A stretch of DNA of 64,000 nucleotides from Eunapius fragilis (GCA_963681505.1 OY811972.1:5300332-5364331); one strand, 5' to 3'. Positions 1 through 13,208 are shown, counted from the stretch's first letter. The notes: generated from the letters alone by a model not told the origin. Numbers and translations: made by a program.

Positions 1-480
1 CGGCCATCTTGACCTCACACACTTGGCATGGCCTCTGTAGGAGGGTGTAACAGATACAAATGTGAGGCTATACTGCAGTAAGACTCAGGACTCCTTTTAC
101 TAACTGCTCATGTACCTAACATCCAGTTTGAAACATCAGAGTTTCCACTAGCCATGGTCCACTTTGGTGATGTCGGCCATCTTGACCTCACACACTTGGC
201 ATGGCCTCTGTAGGAGGGTGTAACAGATACAAATGTGAGACTATGCCGCAGTAAGACTCAGGAGTGATTGTACTAACTGCTCATGTACCTAACATCCAGT
301 TTGAAACATCAGGGTTTCTACTAGCCATGGTCCATTTCAGTGATGTTAGCCATCTTGACCTCAGACACTTGGCATGGCCTCTGTACGAGGGTGCAACAGA
401 TACAAATGTGAGGCTATACTGCAGTAAGACTCAGGAGTGCTTACACAAATTGTTCTATTGTACTTCATTTGGAATTTGAT
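1..480. repeat. Satellite-like tandem repeat, period about 173 bp
   Basis: About 2.7 copies of a 173-bp unit are visible; the phrase ggccatcttgacctca recurs at about 3, 176 and 349. Units differ by scattered substitutions. The array begins at the window edge, so it continues to the left. The open frame across it (264-479) has no recognisable product and is taken as a by-product of the repeat. Confidence 0.85.
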
Positions 481-1112
481 ATTTCAGGCTGTGTTTACTT
501 GTGAATGCCCATCTTTACCTCGGTATTTTCACTCCAATAAGCTTTGATGAACACGCACAGTAATGAGATTTCGGTTCTGCTGATGGCTCTATGTCCCAGT
601 TGGCTTATAGAAAACACTTGCAACGTCAGGTTGTATTTGGTGCGCGAATATTAAAACAATGCGCACGCCGCTTTAATGTTATGCACTGTGGAAACCGCTG
701 GAATGTGCGGCTGAGGAATGTGCGGCTAACTTCTACGCGGTGACCTGTCATCTCCTCATGGGAAAAGTGTGATCAACGGGATCGACAAAGAGCTGTGCAC
801 GTTTTAATTTCATAGGCCTACGTCAGTGTAGACGACGTTGCGTAAACAATCCTAGCACTGGGAAGAGGGGCACGTACTGATGGCGGAGGTGGATATAAAG
901 AACGCTTACCGACAGTGGACTGGTACCACTCAAACGACAGTGCCTGTATATATATATCCTGACTGGAATCAATGTCGTACTGCTGATCCATGTAACGAGC
1001 CAGCTTGCCTTTGTAGTGGGCCCATGCGTCCGCCCTAGCCTAACACAGCACAACGGTATTTTTTAAAAACGGTATATATCTAATAGTTCATACTCGTCGG
1101 TGTAGAATTTAA

Positions 1113-1476
1113 TGAATAAGTACCTAACGCTAGGTAAACCTAGCGATCTTTGTGGGTAGATTAATCCACAGCCCTTGCTACTGAAATGGCGTCTTCTCGT
1201 GTGTAGAAGCAGGCTTTCACCGCCTCCAAGTGGGGGTTTGAATAGTATAGTTTTACAGAACTAGGTGCAAAGGTAGCAGTTAAAGGTCAGAGGTTGCGAT
1301 TGAAGGATGCATGCATTGATGCGCGCGTATGGCATATGATATAGAAATACAGGGGGAGGTAGTTTCAAAACCTAAAAAGAATACTAGACGGGTGAAGTGG
1401 CATTCAACCATCAAAAAACTCTAGGTTAACCTCGCGTTTTCGCTAGGTACACCTAGCGTTATTTTAGGAACTTATA
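1113..1476. mobile_element. Probable MITE with about 30-bp terminal inverted repeats
   Basis: The left end (around 1113-1145) contains taacgctaggtaaacctagc, and the right end (around 1440-1476) contains the matching inverted series cgctaggtacacctagcg followed by ttattttaggaactta. The interior has no coding potential. Target-site duplications are not clear, so the boundaries are approximate. The stretch between 480 and 1113 holds nothing recognisable. Confidence 0.5.
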
Positions 1477-1521
1477 GATTAAGTGAAGTACGAGGTAGAT
1501 ATAAAAGTAATACGTAATTAT

Positions 1522-1553
1522 ACCAGAGATAATATATAAAATTATCTCTGGTA
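1522..1553. repeat. Short perfect hairpin
   Basis: The arms accagagataat and attatctctggt are perfect inverted complements around an AT-rich loop. It may be the remnant of a small foldback element. The surrounding stretch from 1476 to 2153 shows no gene. Confidence 0.6.
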
Positions 1554-2153
1554 ATACGGATACGTATTTTTAATAACGAGATAGCTAACAAGGGTTATAG
1601 TGTGGGTGTTACGTTATTGGTAAGTTATTTGCATAATCGCACGCCGAGGGGCACGGTTCAACACTGATCAATTTAATGTAACAATGGCTTATATTTCCTC
1701 GTGGAAACAGAATAAACTCTCTCATGCATTTGCCACCAACACCAGGATGTACAATGTAATCCTTTTCGACCTTTTGTAACGAGAATGAAATATAGGATGC
1801 GTTACGTTTGCATAATGAAATCAATACGTATATACGTAATTTTTAACTCATCCAATAAATGAAATACGTAGGTTTTAAAGATTGGGCAAAAATTTTATAT
1901 ACTGATACTAATTCTATAGTATCACTATTCTTCGTTCAGCCAATTGGCACTTATTGCCAGTAATCAGTTATTAACCTTAGTAATAGATGGCATGACAGAT
2001 GTGCTTGTTGCTAGTTCCGTCGTTAGGTACCTATTCAAAGTCCAATTTGTACTGTCAAACGGCAAATACCTATTTTTGCGGTGGTCACGTCATTGGACAT
2101 GAAACGATAAGCACGAATGGAGGCGTGGGGCCGAGGTAGGAGTTTTAGAAACG

Positions 2154-5100
2154 ATGGATGTAACGAAAGAAAGTAAGCTACGGGAACCCGCTCGCTTGCA
2201 CTAATTGGTGCAAAAAATGTAACAGACTTTGAGTCTATACTACCGGACGTGGTATCTGCCATTGGGGGGTGCAGCTTTGTGGCTTTTGACTGCGAATTCA
2301 CAGGTGAGTCTTCCAGCCTGCCACGTGCGCACTCCCGTCTTCGAGGTGATATATGCGAGGGGTCCTACGCAGGTTTGACGGAGGGAAGGGAACGTTTCAG
2401 CCCCGTAGACACTCCAGACGAACGCTATACTAAGACTGTCCAGGTATCTGAACGCTTTTTTTTGTAAATAGGCCTATTACATTACTGAGACATTTTAACA
2501 TACGCCGCAGGGATGTTCCAGGTTTGCTGTAATGCAGTTGGGACTTTGCATATTCACCGAAGTCACTTCGGAAGACAAACCGACCACGTACGTATAATTT
2601 ACTGGGCGAAGGATTTGTGAACCCCAATTAATACCCTCTCCATCGCACAGTTACACCGCGTCACCGTATAATTTCTACATGTTTCCCGCCTCCACGAACC
2701 ACAAGCTGGACCAGAGGTTCATGTGCCAGTCCTCAAGTCTCGCCTTTCTAGCAACACACAACATGGATTTCAACAAGTGGATCAAGGAAGGTGTGTTCCT
2801 TCTGTGGGTACAAGATCACGTGAACTCACCGCTTTTATGCCCGTCCCACTCATCTCACAGGGATACCTTACCTCAGTGAAAAGGATGAAGGCTTCTTGAG
2901 CAAGGGGAACTCGGCTAGCCAGGTGGCACAGATGCTTGGCCTCTCTAAAGTGATCAAGGCCATCACAGCCGCTGTGAGTCTTGGTGTGCATTATTTAGGA
3001 AAGGGACACTACATGTCATGAATGTTGTCATGTGCCATGGCATAGCCCTGCCCTCTGTATATCAGAGGATGGAGCCTCTGATCTGGAACCCCTGTTTTTA
3101 CCCTGCAATGTTGAACGTAATTTTAAACCTGTTTACAAATAGATTCATTTTTTAAACTTCAGTGTTGTTCCAAGCTTCCAGCTTACCCTAAAACAAGCTT
3201 GCACTGCCCTCTGACCAATAATAGGCCTTTTGGGCCAACACCAACAGCCAATCGTTTTACCATCACAATAATTAAAAGCACATGATGATTGCTAAGAAAA
3301 TTTACCGTAAGCAATCCACAACTGCTCTGGCACTCCAACTTAGATGTTTTCAAACATGATGTAAGTGTTCCAACTTATAGACTGCATATATGGCAGTATT
3401 ATTTATAGCAACCTTCAATTAATTAAATTCATTTAGATTTGGCACTGTACTGAAGGCAGTGGGACATCATTGTCACATTCATTGTCCCTTTTGCAGATAT
3501 GAATGGTGTGTAGACATTCCATAGCCAATGGCATTCACGTGCAGTTTTACTCTTATGGACGTACACATGAATGCATGTGTGTACCATATGTACCATGGAC
3601 AGGGTCACACGTACACACACATACACACACGGATACGTATCCCGTGGTAATTGTACTCTTTGTGTCTACAGAAAGTTCCTCTGGTCGGCCATAACTCCCT
3701 CTTGGATCTGCTTCACCTGTTCAAGCATTTCATAGGTCCCCTTCCAGATGTGTGTGCGGACATAAATGGTTGGACCATATAGTGACTCAGTTCTTTCCTC
3801 CTCTCCAGACCCTGCCCAACTTCAAGACTGAGCTGCTCAAGCGGTTTCCATGGTGAGCTGGTATATTTTGTTGAAATAATTCATGAACAAGAGCAAATTG
3901 CAGTATCTATGATACCAAGACCATTGCGAAACATTCTGCATTTGAGGTACAAGGGATTAGAGGGTGTCCCCTGTCTGGTCCTGCTAGTGAGGCCCCGCCC
4001 ACTCTCTTTATCATTATTGCAGGAGTGCATCCTGTCTGATGGTTTGGGTGACCTTTTTGAGACAGTACAGGCTGAACCATTTGAGGAAGTGAAAGTGGGT
4101 AAGGTGTTCAGGCATGCCACCCTAAGGTGTTCAGGTATGCCACCCTAAGGTGTTAAGGTGTTCAGGCATGCCACCATAAGGTGTTCAGGCATGTCACCCT
4201 AAGATGTTCAGGCATGTCACCCTAATATGTTCAGGCCTATGCAGTAATATGTGTTTTGTTGATCACATTGCCTTGTTATGGAGCTCAACAAGACGCAACA
4301 GGTGTTTGGCGTCTTGCCCCACCCACCCCCCCATATTTCCTCGGACCCCCCACCTTCCTCTCTTCACATCCTCCCTCCCTCCTCCCCAGACTTCCCACCC
4401 TCCTGCTCGCACTACACCTCCAGTCAAGCTCACGAGGCTGCCTATGATGCTTACATGACTGGAGTCTCCCTCCTTCGAATGGCCAGACATCTTGGTGGGT
4501 GTGGGGTCTAGGTAATGTGTCCTGGGTCAATGATGAATGTCCTTCCCTCCACCCCCACCGCCACCCCTTCCTCATCCCTCACCATTTTAGCTAAATCAAC
4601 GTCTACAAATGGCAGACCAGCCATGGCCTCTGTGTTGGAACAGCTGTCGGCTCACAGGAACAAGTCTGTTGGCCATTAACACCCCTCCCTTGTTCCCCTT
4701 CAACCTCCTCCATCTGTCCCTCCACACATATGCCATTACAGAGTATACTTGCACCACTCAGTAGACATTCCATGGCTTCATCTAGACTGTGAGGAACGTA
4801 AGTGGTTCATTCACTGTTACCCTCATGTCACCTCTGTTACTGTACCCTCATGTCACCTCTGTTACTGTACCGTCATGTCACCTCTGCTACTGTACCCTCA
4901 TGTCATCTCTGCTACTGTACCCTCATGTCACCTCTGCTACTGTACCCTCATGTCACCTCTGCTACTGTACCCTCATGTCACCTCTGCTACTGTACCCTCA
5001 TGTCACCTCTGCTACTGTACCCTCATGTCACCTCTGCTACTGTACCCTCATGTCACCTCTGTTACTGTACCCTCATGTCACCTCTGCTACTGTACCCTCA

Positions 5101-6650
5101 TGTCACCTCTGCTACTGTACCCTCATGTCACCTCTGCTACTGTACCCTCATGTCATCTCTGCTACTGTACCCTCATGTCACCTCTGCTACTGTACCCTCC
5201 TGTCACCTCTGCTACTGTACCCTCATGTCACCTCTGCTACTGTACCCTCATGTCACCTCTGCTACTGTACCCTCATGTCATCTCTGCTACTGTACGTACC
5301 CTCATGTCACCTCTGCTACTGTACCCTCATGTCACTTCTGCTACTGTACCCACATGTCCCCTTTGCTAGTGTACCCTCATGTCACCTCTGCTACTGTACC
5401 CTCATGTCACCTCTGCTACTGTACCCTCATGTCACCTCTGCTACTGTACTCTCATGTCACCTCTGCTACTGTACCCTCATGTCACCTCTGCTACTGTACC
5501 CTCCTGTCACCTCTGTTACTGTATCCTCATGTCACCTATGCTACTGTACCCTCATGTCACCTCTACTACTGTACCCTCATGTCACCTCTGCTACTGTACC
5601 CTCATGTCAGAGTCACCTCTGTTACTGTATCCTCATGTCACTTCTGTTACTGTACCCTCATGTCACCTCTGCTACTGTACCCTCATGTCACCTCTGCTAC
5701 TGCACCCTCATGTCACCTCTGCTACTGTACCCTCATGTCACCTCTGCTACTGTACCCTCATGTCACCTCTGCTACTGTACCCTCATGTCACCTCTGCTAC
5801 TGTACCCTCATGTCACCTGTTACTGTACCCTCATGTCACCTCTGCTACTGTACCCTCATGTCACCTCTGCTACTGTTCCCTCATGTCACCTCTGCTACTG
5901 TACCCTCATGTCACCTCTGCTACTGTACCCTCATGATGTCACCTCTGCCCACAGCTGTGAGGAAAGTTGAACACGTAGTGTACATGACTTTTGACGAGAG
6001 AATGACCCTAGTAGACATCAAGGGACTATTTAGTCCTTATGGTTAGTCTTTGGGAGGAGGGACACTGCCTCCACCTCCACCCACCTGTCTCTGGGGTGTG
6101 GGTGGAGGCAGTGGTGTACTTAACCCTCTGTTGATACCAAACAGGTAGTGCCTATGTCACATGGATCAACAACACCAGTGCCTTTGTGTCGCTGCGTAAT
6201 AAGGACAGGGCTTCCGAGGGTGAGGGGGTGTCTTGAGTGGGTGTGGTCTTCTGAGGGGGAGGGGTAGAGGTGAGGGTGCCTTGGGGAGGGTGGTTTGAGG
6301 TGAGGTGTGGCCTTTTGTGTGCCTTTGTCACCTAGTCACCCTCCTGTGGGACCAAGAGTTGCTTGTTTACAACAAAATAAAAAAATTGCTTGGACATTCT
6401 GCCTGTTCACTCCCATAGCCCTGCGCTGCCTGATGGACAGAGGCAAAAGCCACACCATCCCTTACAGCGTCGTACCAGCCAGCGAGTACAAGAAACCACT
6501 GGGTAGGCCCCGCCTCCTTACTCCGCCCACTGTATAACACCCACCCCCCCACCCTCACCAGATGACAGACGGACCACCTCCCACCACGGTGAGGACGCTC
6601 CCCCCAGCAAGAAACCTAAGCTGTTTGCAGTGGACGAAGAATGGCCCTGA
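2154..6650 (+). CDS. PARN: PARN-family poly(A)-specific 3' exoribonuclease (17 exons)
   Basis: Predicted 435-aa DEDD-family deadenylase that shortens mRNA poly(A) tails. Exons: 2154-2172, 2226-2303, 2373-2443, 2511-2587, 2651-2790, 2861-2973, 3672-3749, 3809-3852, 3904-3946, 4023-4098, 4390-4494, 4591-4663, 4742-4797, 5955-6041, 6145-6219, 6419-6502, 6562-6650. All phases join. The start MDVTKENFESILPDVV parallels human PARN. The catalytic acids are present: D28 and E30 in FDCEF, the D of YDTK, and H and D of HEAAYDAY. Also visible are MCQSSS, GIPYL, VPLVGHNSLLDLLH and a C-terminal RRM-like segment (WINNTSAFVSL). The R3H insert of vertebrate PARN is absent: GIPYLSEKDEGF is followed within about 25 residues by the SKVIKAI/GHN region. 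PNLDC1 is the alternative, but the RRM segment and the acidic-Trp C-terminus (VDEEWP) favour PARN. Convergent with LASP. Confidence 0.93.
4810..5945. repeat. 25-bp minisatellite filling PARN intron 13
   Basis: About 45 copies of cctcatgtcacctctgctac plus tgtac, mostly 25 bp, with a few insertions such as those near 5292 and 5608. It occupies nearly all of the intron 4798-5954, and its last unit runs into the acceptor (cctctgcccacag). The unit has no stop codon in the three plus frames, which explains several long but meaningless open frames. Confidence 0.97.
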
Positions 6651-6926
6651 TGTGCCCCCCCCTCCTCCAATGTCCCCTGTTACCCCCCTCCCCCCAAATG
6701 ACATGTGTTCCTATGAAGGTACATGCCATCATCATATTTTCAAGACTCTGTTTTTTTATACCTCATAGCTACAAAAAGCCCTACATAGGCTAAACAGTAC
6801 TTTTAAAAAAAAAAGGGTGGGGTGGGGAAGGGAAAGGGGTGTGGCCTTTGGGATGGGGGGGGGAGTCAATGATGGAAAGGTGACTAGGGGAGGGAGGGAT
6901 CATAAGCCGTGATTGTTAATGTGGCT

Positions 6927-8804
6927 TCACATCTTTTGCACGTAGTTGGAAGGTAGCATACCGTATTGGCCCGTACGCTCAACACGGCCCTCCATCCAAC
7001 CATCATCGATGACAGTAGCTTCAATAATGGCATCACCTGAACACAGTGGTGGAAGGAGACGTAAACAACAAACGTATTCGGCAGACACATAAAGGACACC
7101 ACATCACCCCACATGTACCACCTCATATTTGACCTTCACTCACTCAAAGGACACCTCATCAGCACACCCTCACCTTCCACAAAGGACACCTCATTGCACA
7201 CCTCACCTTCCACAAAGGACACCACATCAGCACACCCTCACCTTTCGCAAAGGACACCTCATCTGCACACCCTCACCTTCCACAAAGGATACCTCATCAG
7301 CATACCCTCACCTTCCACAAAGGATACCTCATCAGCACACCCTCACCTTCCACAAAGGACACCTCTAATGCACACCCTCACCATCCTCAAAGGACACCTC
7401 TAATGCACACCCTCACCTTCCACAAAGGACACCTCTAATGCACACCCTCACTCCACAAAGGACACCTCATCAGCACACCCTCACCTTCCACAAAGGACAC
7501 CTCTAATGCACACCCTCACTCCACAAAGGACACCTCATCTGCACACCCTCACCTTCCACAAAGGATACCTCATCAGCATACCCTCACCTTCCACAAAGGA
7601 TACCTCATCAGCACACCCTCACCTTCCACAAAGGACACCTCTAATGCACACCCTCACCATCCTCAAAGGACACCTCTAATGCACACCCTCACCTTCCACA
7701 AAGGACACCTCTAATGCACACCCTCACTCCACAAAGGACACCTCATCAGCACACCCTCACCTTCCACAAAGGACACCTCATCAGCATCACTCGCGCTGTA
7801 GTCGTAGAGTGCCACATAGCGTGGGGTGCTTGGGGGTGGGGCTGGGGCCTTGGCAGACACCTTTGGCGCAGAGGGTTGCTGCGGGGGAGGAGGCTGCTGG
7901 ACGGCCACTGGTGGGTCAGGGGAGGAGGAGAGGGAGTGCGAAGAGAAGGGGGAGAAGGTGGTGGTATCAAATGGACAAAATAACTAACAGTGTATACACA
8001 CATGGAGTAAATACCAGCCGGGCTCCTCCCACACACCCCACCTTACAAGACCCAACAGGTAAAATGGGCTGGAGAAGAAAAGAACCAAACCTCCTCCTCT
8101 TCCCTCCTGCCACACATCCCTCCACCCCCACCCCCCCCCCCATACCCCAGCATCACGTTTGGAACAAGATGAAAATCATGAACTCCCTCCTCTCTCTCTC
8201 TCCCCTCCCCACCACCCCCCCCCCCCACACCACCCCACATAGCGGCATCACTGACTTGGAGGGGGCATGCGGCTGGGTGCGGGTGCAGGCTCCTCCCTCT
8301 CTTCCTCCCGCTGGGCGTAGGCGGCAGGACTGGCTAGTTTGGAGGCGGCCTGGGCCTGGCGTGTGGTGGCATCTGAAGCCACAGGGGTGAACTGTTTCAT
8401 GCTCTCCACCTTGTCCTTACGGTATTCTATCTGGAGCACGCCGTTGTTTTGAGGTTGGATGGGCATGGGGGGGGGGGGGGTGGAAGGACAAAAAAAAAAT
8501 GAACCAGCACACCGCCCGCTCCATATCATCGTCATGACAACGTATACACAACACAAGGACTGCAAAGATGCACGCGCACAATTTGAGACATCTCAAACAC
8601 ACACACACACTAACATGCACACACACATACTAACATGCACACACACACTAACATGCACACACACACTAACATGCACACACACACTAACATGCACACACAC
8701 ACACTAACATGCACACACACACACTAACATGCACACACACACTAACATGCACACACACACTAACATGCACACACACACTAACATGCACACACACACACTA
8801 ACAT

Positions 8805-8854
<50 letters not shown>

Positions 8855-9558
8855 GCATACAATGGTCAGGTTCCTCATACCTCAGTCAACTTCTGTTGAT
8901 CTGCAATGCGTCTGGACTCAGGGGTGTCAGCCACTTGGGTGAACTTAGTTGTTGGGTAATGCCTGTTGGTATAAAGAGAGATGACAGATGGCCGTCGATT
9001 GGAGCTGTGTGCGCGCAACCGAATATTAAAGCGCATTCTTTGGCAAAACATCTCACAATTGAATGAAGAGGGACTTTAGGAATGAAATACGAAGGGTTGA
9101 ATATTCCGGGTTTGACCATATATGGGCAAACAGCCACAGGGCGACTAACGCCTCCAAGAACAGAACACAAACGGGGGGGGAAAAAAGGCCACTAAGCAAG
9201 GACATGTACAGCGATAAGGCCAAACGATGCTTTAATAGCGTACGCAATCATACGCAAAACGATCGACGACCCGAAGGGGCTTACGTGGCGCAGTAAGGAA
9301 GCTTGTTGTATCCCTTGTAGGTCTTCATGGTGAGCTTCAGACCGCACGTCTCGCAGGTGAAGCACGCTTTGTGCCATGTCTGGGCGGGAAAAGGTCGGGG
9401 TATATAACGAAAAAGTGGGGGGGAAGGGATTTTTTAAAAAAAGTCGTTGATGGTGCTTTAGATGCTCAACAGTCCATGCCTTACAATACCTTGTCCAGAC
9501 ATGTCATCTTTTCCACCGGGTACACCGGCTTATTACAGCGAGCACACGGAGCGTTCAT
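6927..9558 (-). CDS. LASP1: LASP-type LIM and SH3 domain protein (6 exons)
   Basis: Predicted 225-aa actin-associated adaptor. Exons on the minus strand: 9490-9558, 9285-9379, 8881-8962, 8256-8430, 7761-7907, 6927-7036; phases all join. The N-terminal LIM domain (residues 2-55) begins [18 protein letters not shown] and continues FWHKACF-like [16 protein letters not shown] and [15 protein letters not shown]. Nebulin-like repeats follow (FTQVADTPE, then QFTPVASD), then an acidic/proline-rich linker, then a C-terminal SH3 domain ([18 protein letters not shown] ... [20 protein letters not shown]). Order and length match animal LASP (human 261 aa). Intron 5 carries a minisatellite derived from the exon 5 donor site. 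Divergent from MLX and convergent with PARN (277 bp apart). Confidence 0.95.
7138..7790. repeat. 35-bp minisatellite in LASP intron 5 that contains the 5' splice site
   Basis: About 18 units of 35 bp (some 4 bp shorter). Read on the gene's strand, each unit contains GATGAGGTGTCCTTTGTGGA followed by AGGTGAGG, which is the coding end of exon 5 plus its GTGAGG donor. The first, exonic copy ends at 7761. A block of about 280 bp is itself duplicated within the array (units starting near 7258 and 7538), giving a higher-order pattern. Confidence 0.93.
8595..8852. repeat. About 20-bp minisatellite plus (CA)n in LASP intron 3
   Basis: Roughly ten units of actaacatgcacacacacac run from about 8605 to 8805, followed by a pure CA run to 8852. 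It lies just downstream of the donor of LASP exon 3 (8881-8962). Confidence 0.9.
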
Positions 9559-10427
9559 AGTTGGTTCGGGAAAAACAAAACAAGTGACCGCAGGGACAAA
9601 CGGAAGTACACGGTGTTACGCGGTGTTAATTGAAGGTAGGTCGTGCTCCAATTACACGGAGCTACCGGCCGGACGTGGCAGTGCAGTACAAAAAAAAATC
9701 ATGCGCCAAGTTGCCATAATATTAATGAGTGTATCAACTATGTATGGGGCCGGGGCTCGATACAGCCCTAGCATGAGGGCGGTGGGGCCAGGCATTATAA
9801 TGATTGAGATATCATAATTGATATATCTATTTATCATCTCTGATCTCGGGTGGGGGAGAGAGGCGGGACAACTGAACGAGCGGGTGTTATTAAATATATA
9901 TGGGACAGTGTCTAGCAAAATCACCCTTTGTGATACTTTTTCAAATTTTCCAGAGAAAAGTAACGCTCGCGTAGAAATGTATGGCTAATTATAAATTCAG
10001 TGCAAAAAAACTTTATGATGGATAATCCAATTTTGGATGCTTTAAGACCATGTGATAGAAGCTCTTTGGAGTTCACGAAAAAAAAAAAGAAAAACTACCC
10101 AGAAAGGTGATTTTGCTAGACACGGTCCCATTTAATTATAGGGGCATGCAAAGGGTGCGTCCGAACGCACGTGATCGATAACTGCCATGCAGAATAGCGA
10201 TATAAACAGATTTGCGGCCGGTCAGGGTTCTAACACTAGCTCGCGAACGGGATCGGAGGTAAGAGCTTAATAAATCCCGAATTTTTTTTTTTGGAGGGGG
10301 GGGGGGGGGCACGCGAGTGAAAGAGATGTGCCATGTCCCACTGATTGAAACACAGACATCACCGGCCGCCTCACCCAACGAATCTTCATATAACCATCAC
10401 AATATACCACGTGACTGCTCATCTCTA
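9559..10427. promoter_or_regulatory. Divergent LASP/MLX intergenic region carrying a MITE
   Basis: The interval between the LASP ATG (9558, minus) and the MLX ATG (10428, plus) must hold both promoters. No TATA box or initiator could be called with confidence. About a quarter is a MITE (9901-10130), and there is a G-rich run at about 10296-10311. Confidence 0.5.
9901..10130. mobile_element. MITE (family A) with 26-bp terminal inverted repeats
   Basis: The left end tgggacagtgtctagcaaaa-tcacc and right end ggtgattttgctagacacgg-tccca are inverted complements with one or two mismatches. The interior is AT-rich and non-coding. Two related copies are at about 27930-28127 (truncated on the left) and 31908-32157. 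Target-site duplication is unclear; both flanks are TA-rich. Confidence 0.85.
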
Positions 10428-11819
<1,392 letters not shown>

Positions 11820-11981
11820 TCATCTGTTATTATTTATATCGCTCTCTTTATTTTAATTTTTTTTTTAAAACCTCAATTCAAACAAACGTCAACAGATGAC
11901 ATGGAAAAAAAAAAGGAGACAAAAGGAAGCAGAGAAGAGTCACAGACATGATGTACACACACACACGTTCAAATATGTGGT

Positions 11982-13082
11982 CTACAGAAGCAGACACTGG
12001 TTGTTCTCTGGTCCCTTCTCCATGTCTTCCAGCAGCCTCTGGAAGATTGTATCTACACCCTGCCAAAAAAGAAATGTTTGTTTACTGATGGGCCTAGGCC
12101 CTCTGCCAAAAGGCAGGGACAAATCCCCCCCCCCCCCCCCCCCCCCAAAAGAGAAACAGCGAATTCAAATTTATGTACCTCGTTTTGTTTTGCTGAGGAT
12201 TCCAAAAATTGCACATGATAGTCACTGGCCAGTTTCTTGCCCATGTCTAACGTCACTACCCTGCTATAGCATATCACATATAACACTGGTGGATTGTGGG
12301 GGAATTCTAAATCACGCTCACCTCTGCAGGTGAAGATCGCTCTTGTTGCCGACTAGTATGATAGGTACACTGGCGTACATATGGAGCAGATGGGGTAATG
12401 ATATATCAAGCTGATTTTCGGAACCGAACAAACAACTCACGCTCGCGTTCCTGTCAAATTCAAGATTTTTTCGTAGATGATTTTAACGACGTCAAAACTG
12501 CAGTGTGGGTGTGGTTAGGTGAACCCCCAAAAAACGAACCGTTGCAAGTATATATGCTCTTAAGCACGTGGCTAACACGTACCTTTTCATAGAAGTTACC
12601 GAGTACACGAGTACATAGCCGTCCAGGTCCATTGTATAGCTCTCCGGGAACACGGAGTATTCATCCTGCGCGAAGGGTCAAAAACGCATTCAGACGCACC
12701 GGCCAAAATGGTATGCTATGTGTGGAGGCGGGAAATAGGCGGTGAAATTACCTGGCCTGCTGTATCGACCAACTGAATGCGGAAGTCTTGACCGCGGAAC
12801 TTGGCTCGCTTTTCAAACGCTGAAGGGGGTGGGGTGGGGGGAGGGAGGGAAGAATGGAGGTGCGTAAGTGGTCACGTGAGGATTAAAACTTACTGCTCTC
12901 GATTGTAGGCTCGTACGAATCTACAAACTGCCCTTCCACGAACTGTATAACAAGGGATGACTTTCCTAGTCGAGCAGATGGCGGAATCAGGTTAATGTTA
13001 TGCCAGACACTACGCACTACTAACAGTACTCACCCACGGCTCTAAACCCCATCACGGCTATCTTCCTCGACTTGAGCGCCAT
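11982..13082 (-). CDS. RHEB: RHEB small GTPase (8 exons)
   Basis: Predicted 178-aa Ras-family GTPase, in other animals the direct activator of TORC1. Exons: 13034-13082, 12894-12965, 12752-12819, 12583-12665, 12441-12497, 12322-12369, 12179-12260, 11982-12059; phases join. Motifs: P-loop GFRAVGKSS (Rheb-type R before the V-G, where Ras has G12), switch I SYEPTIESTF, switch II DTAGQDEYSVFPESY, G4 VGNKSDLHLQR and G5 ESSAKQN. The C-terminus is NNQCLLL, a CaaX box ending in Leu, which in other proteins favours geranylgeranylation rather than the farnesylation of human RHEB (CSVM). Divergent from canopy with only 126 bp between the start codons. Confidence 0.95.
12123..12147. repeat. C homopolymer run in the last RHEB intron
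   Basis: A run of about 20 C bases lies between RHEB exons 7 and 8, close to the donor of exon 7 (12179). It reads as G-run on the RHEB transcript. Confidence 0.9.
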
Positions 13083-13208
13083 GCTGGTTATGTTCCGTAT
13101 TAATTTCTCTATGGTTTGATACACACATGACGTATTTCAGACGTATTTCATCCTAATTACCCGTAACTCCATCACGGTATTATTTATTAATATTAATCCC
13201 GCGAAAGG
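13083..13208. promoter_or_regulatory. 126-bp divergent promoter of RHEB and canopy
   Basis: The two start codons lie back to back (RHEB 13082 minus, canopy 13209 plus), so both transcription starts must fall in this short AT-rich interval unless 5' UTR introns exist. It contains an imperfect direct repeat gacgtatttc at about 13130 and 13140. No TATA box was called. Confidence 0.7.

Noticed and set aside
4749-6046. Open frames of about 185-414 residues in all three plus frames
   Set aside because: They are translations of the stop-free 25-bp minisatellite in a PARN intron.
2154-6650. Identification as PNLDC1 rather than PARN
   Set aside because: PNLDC1 shares the PLVGHN and HEAAYDA motifs, but the RRM-like segment, its WINNTSAFVSL match and the C-terminal tail fit PARN better. 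The question is not fully closed because R3H is missing.
7138-7790. Possible CRISPR-like array
   Set aside because: Units are directly adjacent with no unique spacers, and the genome is eukaryotic; the same holds for the other tandem arrays.
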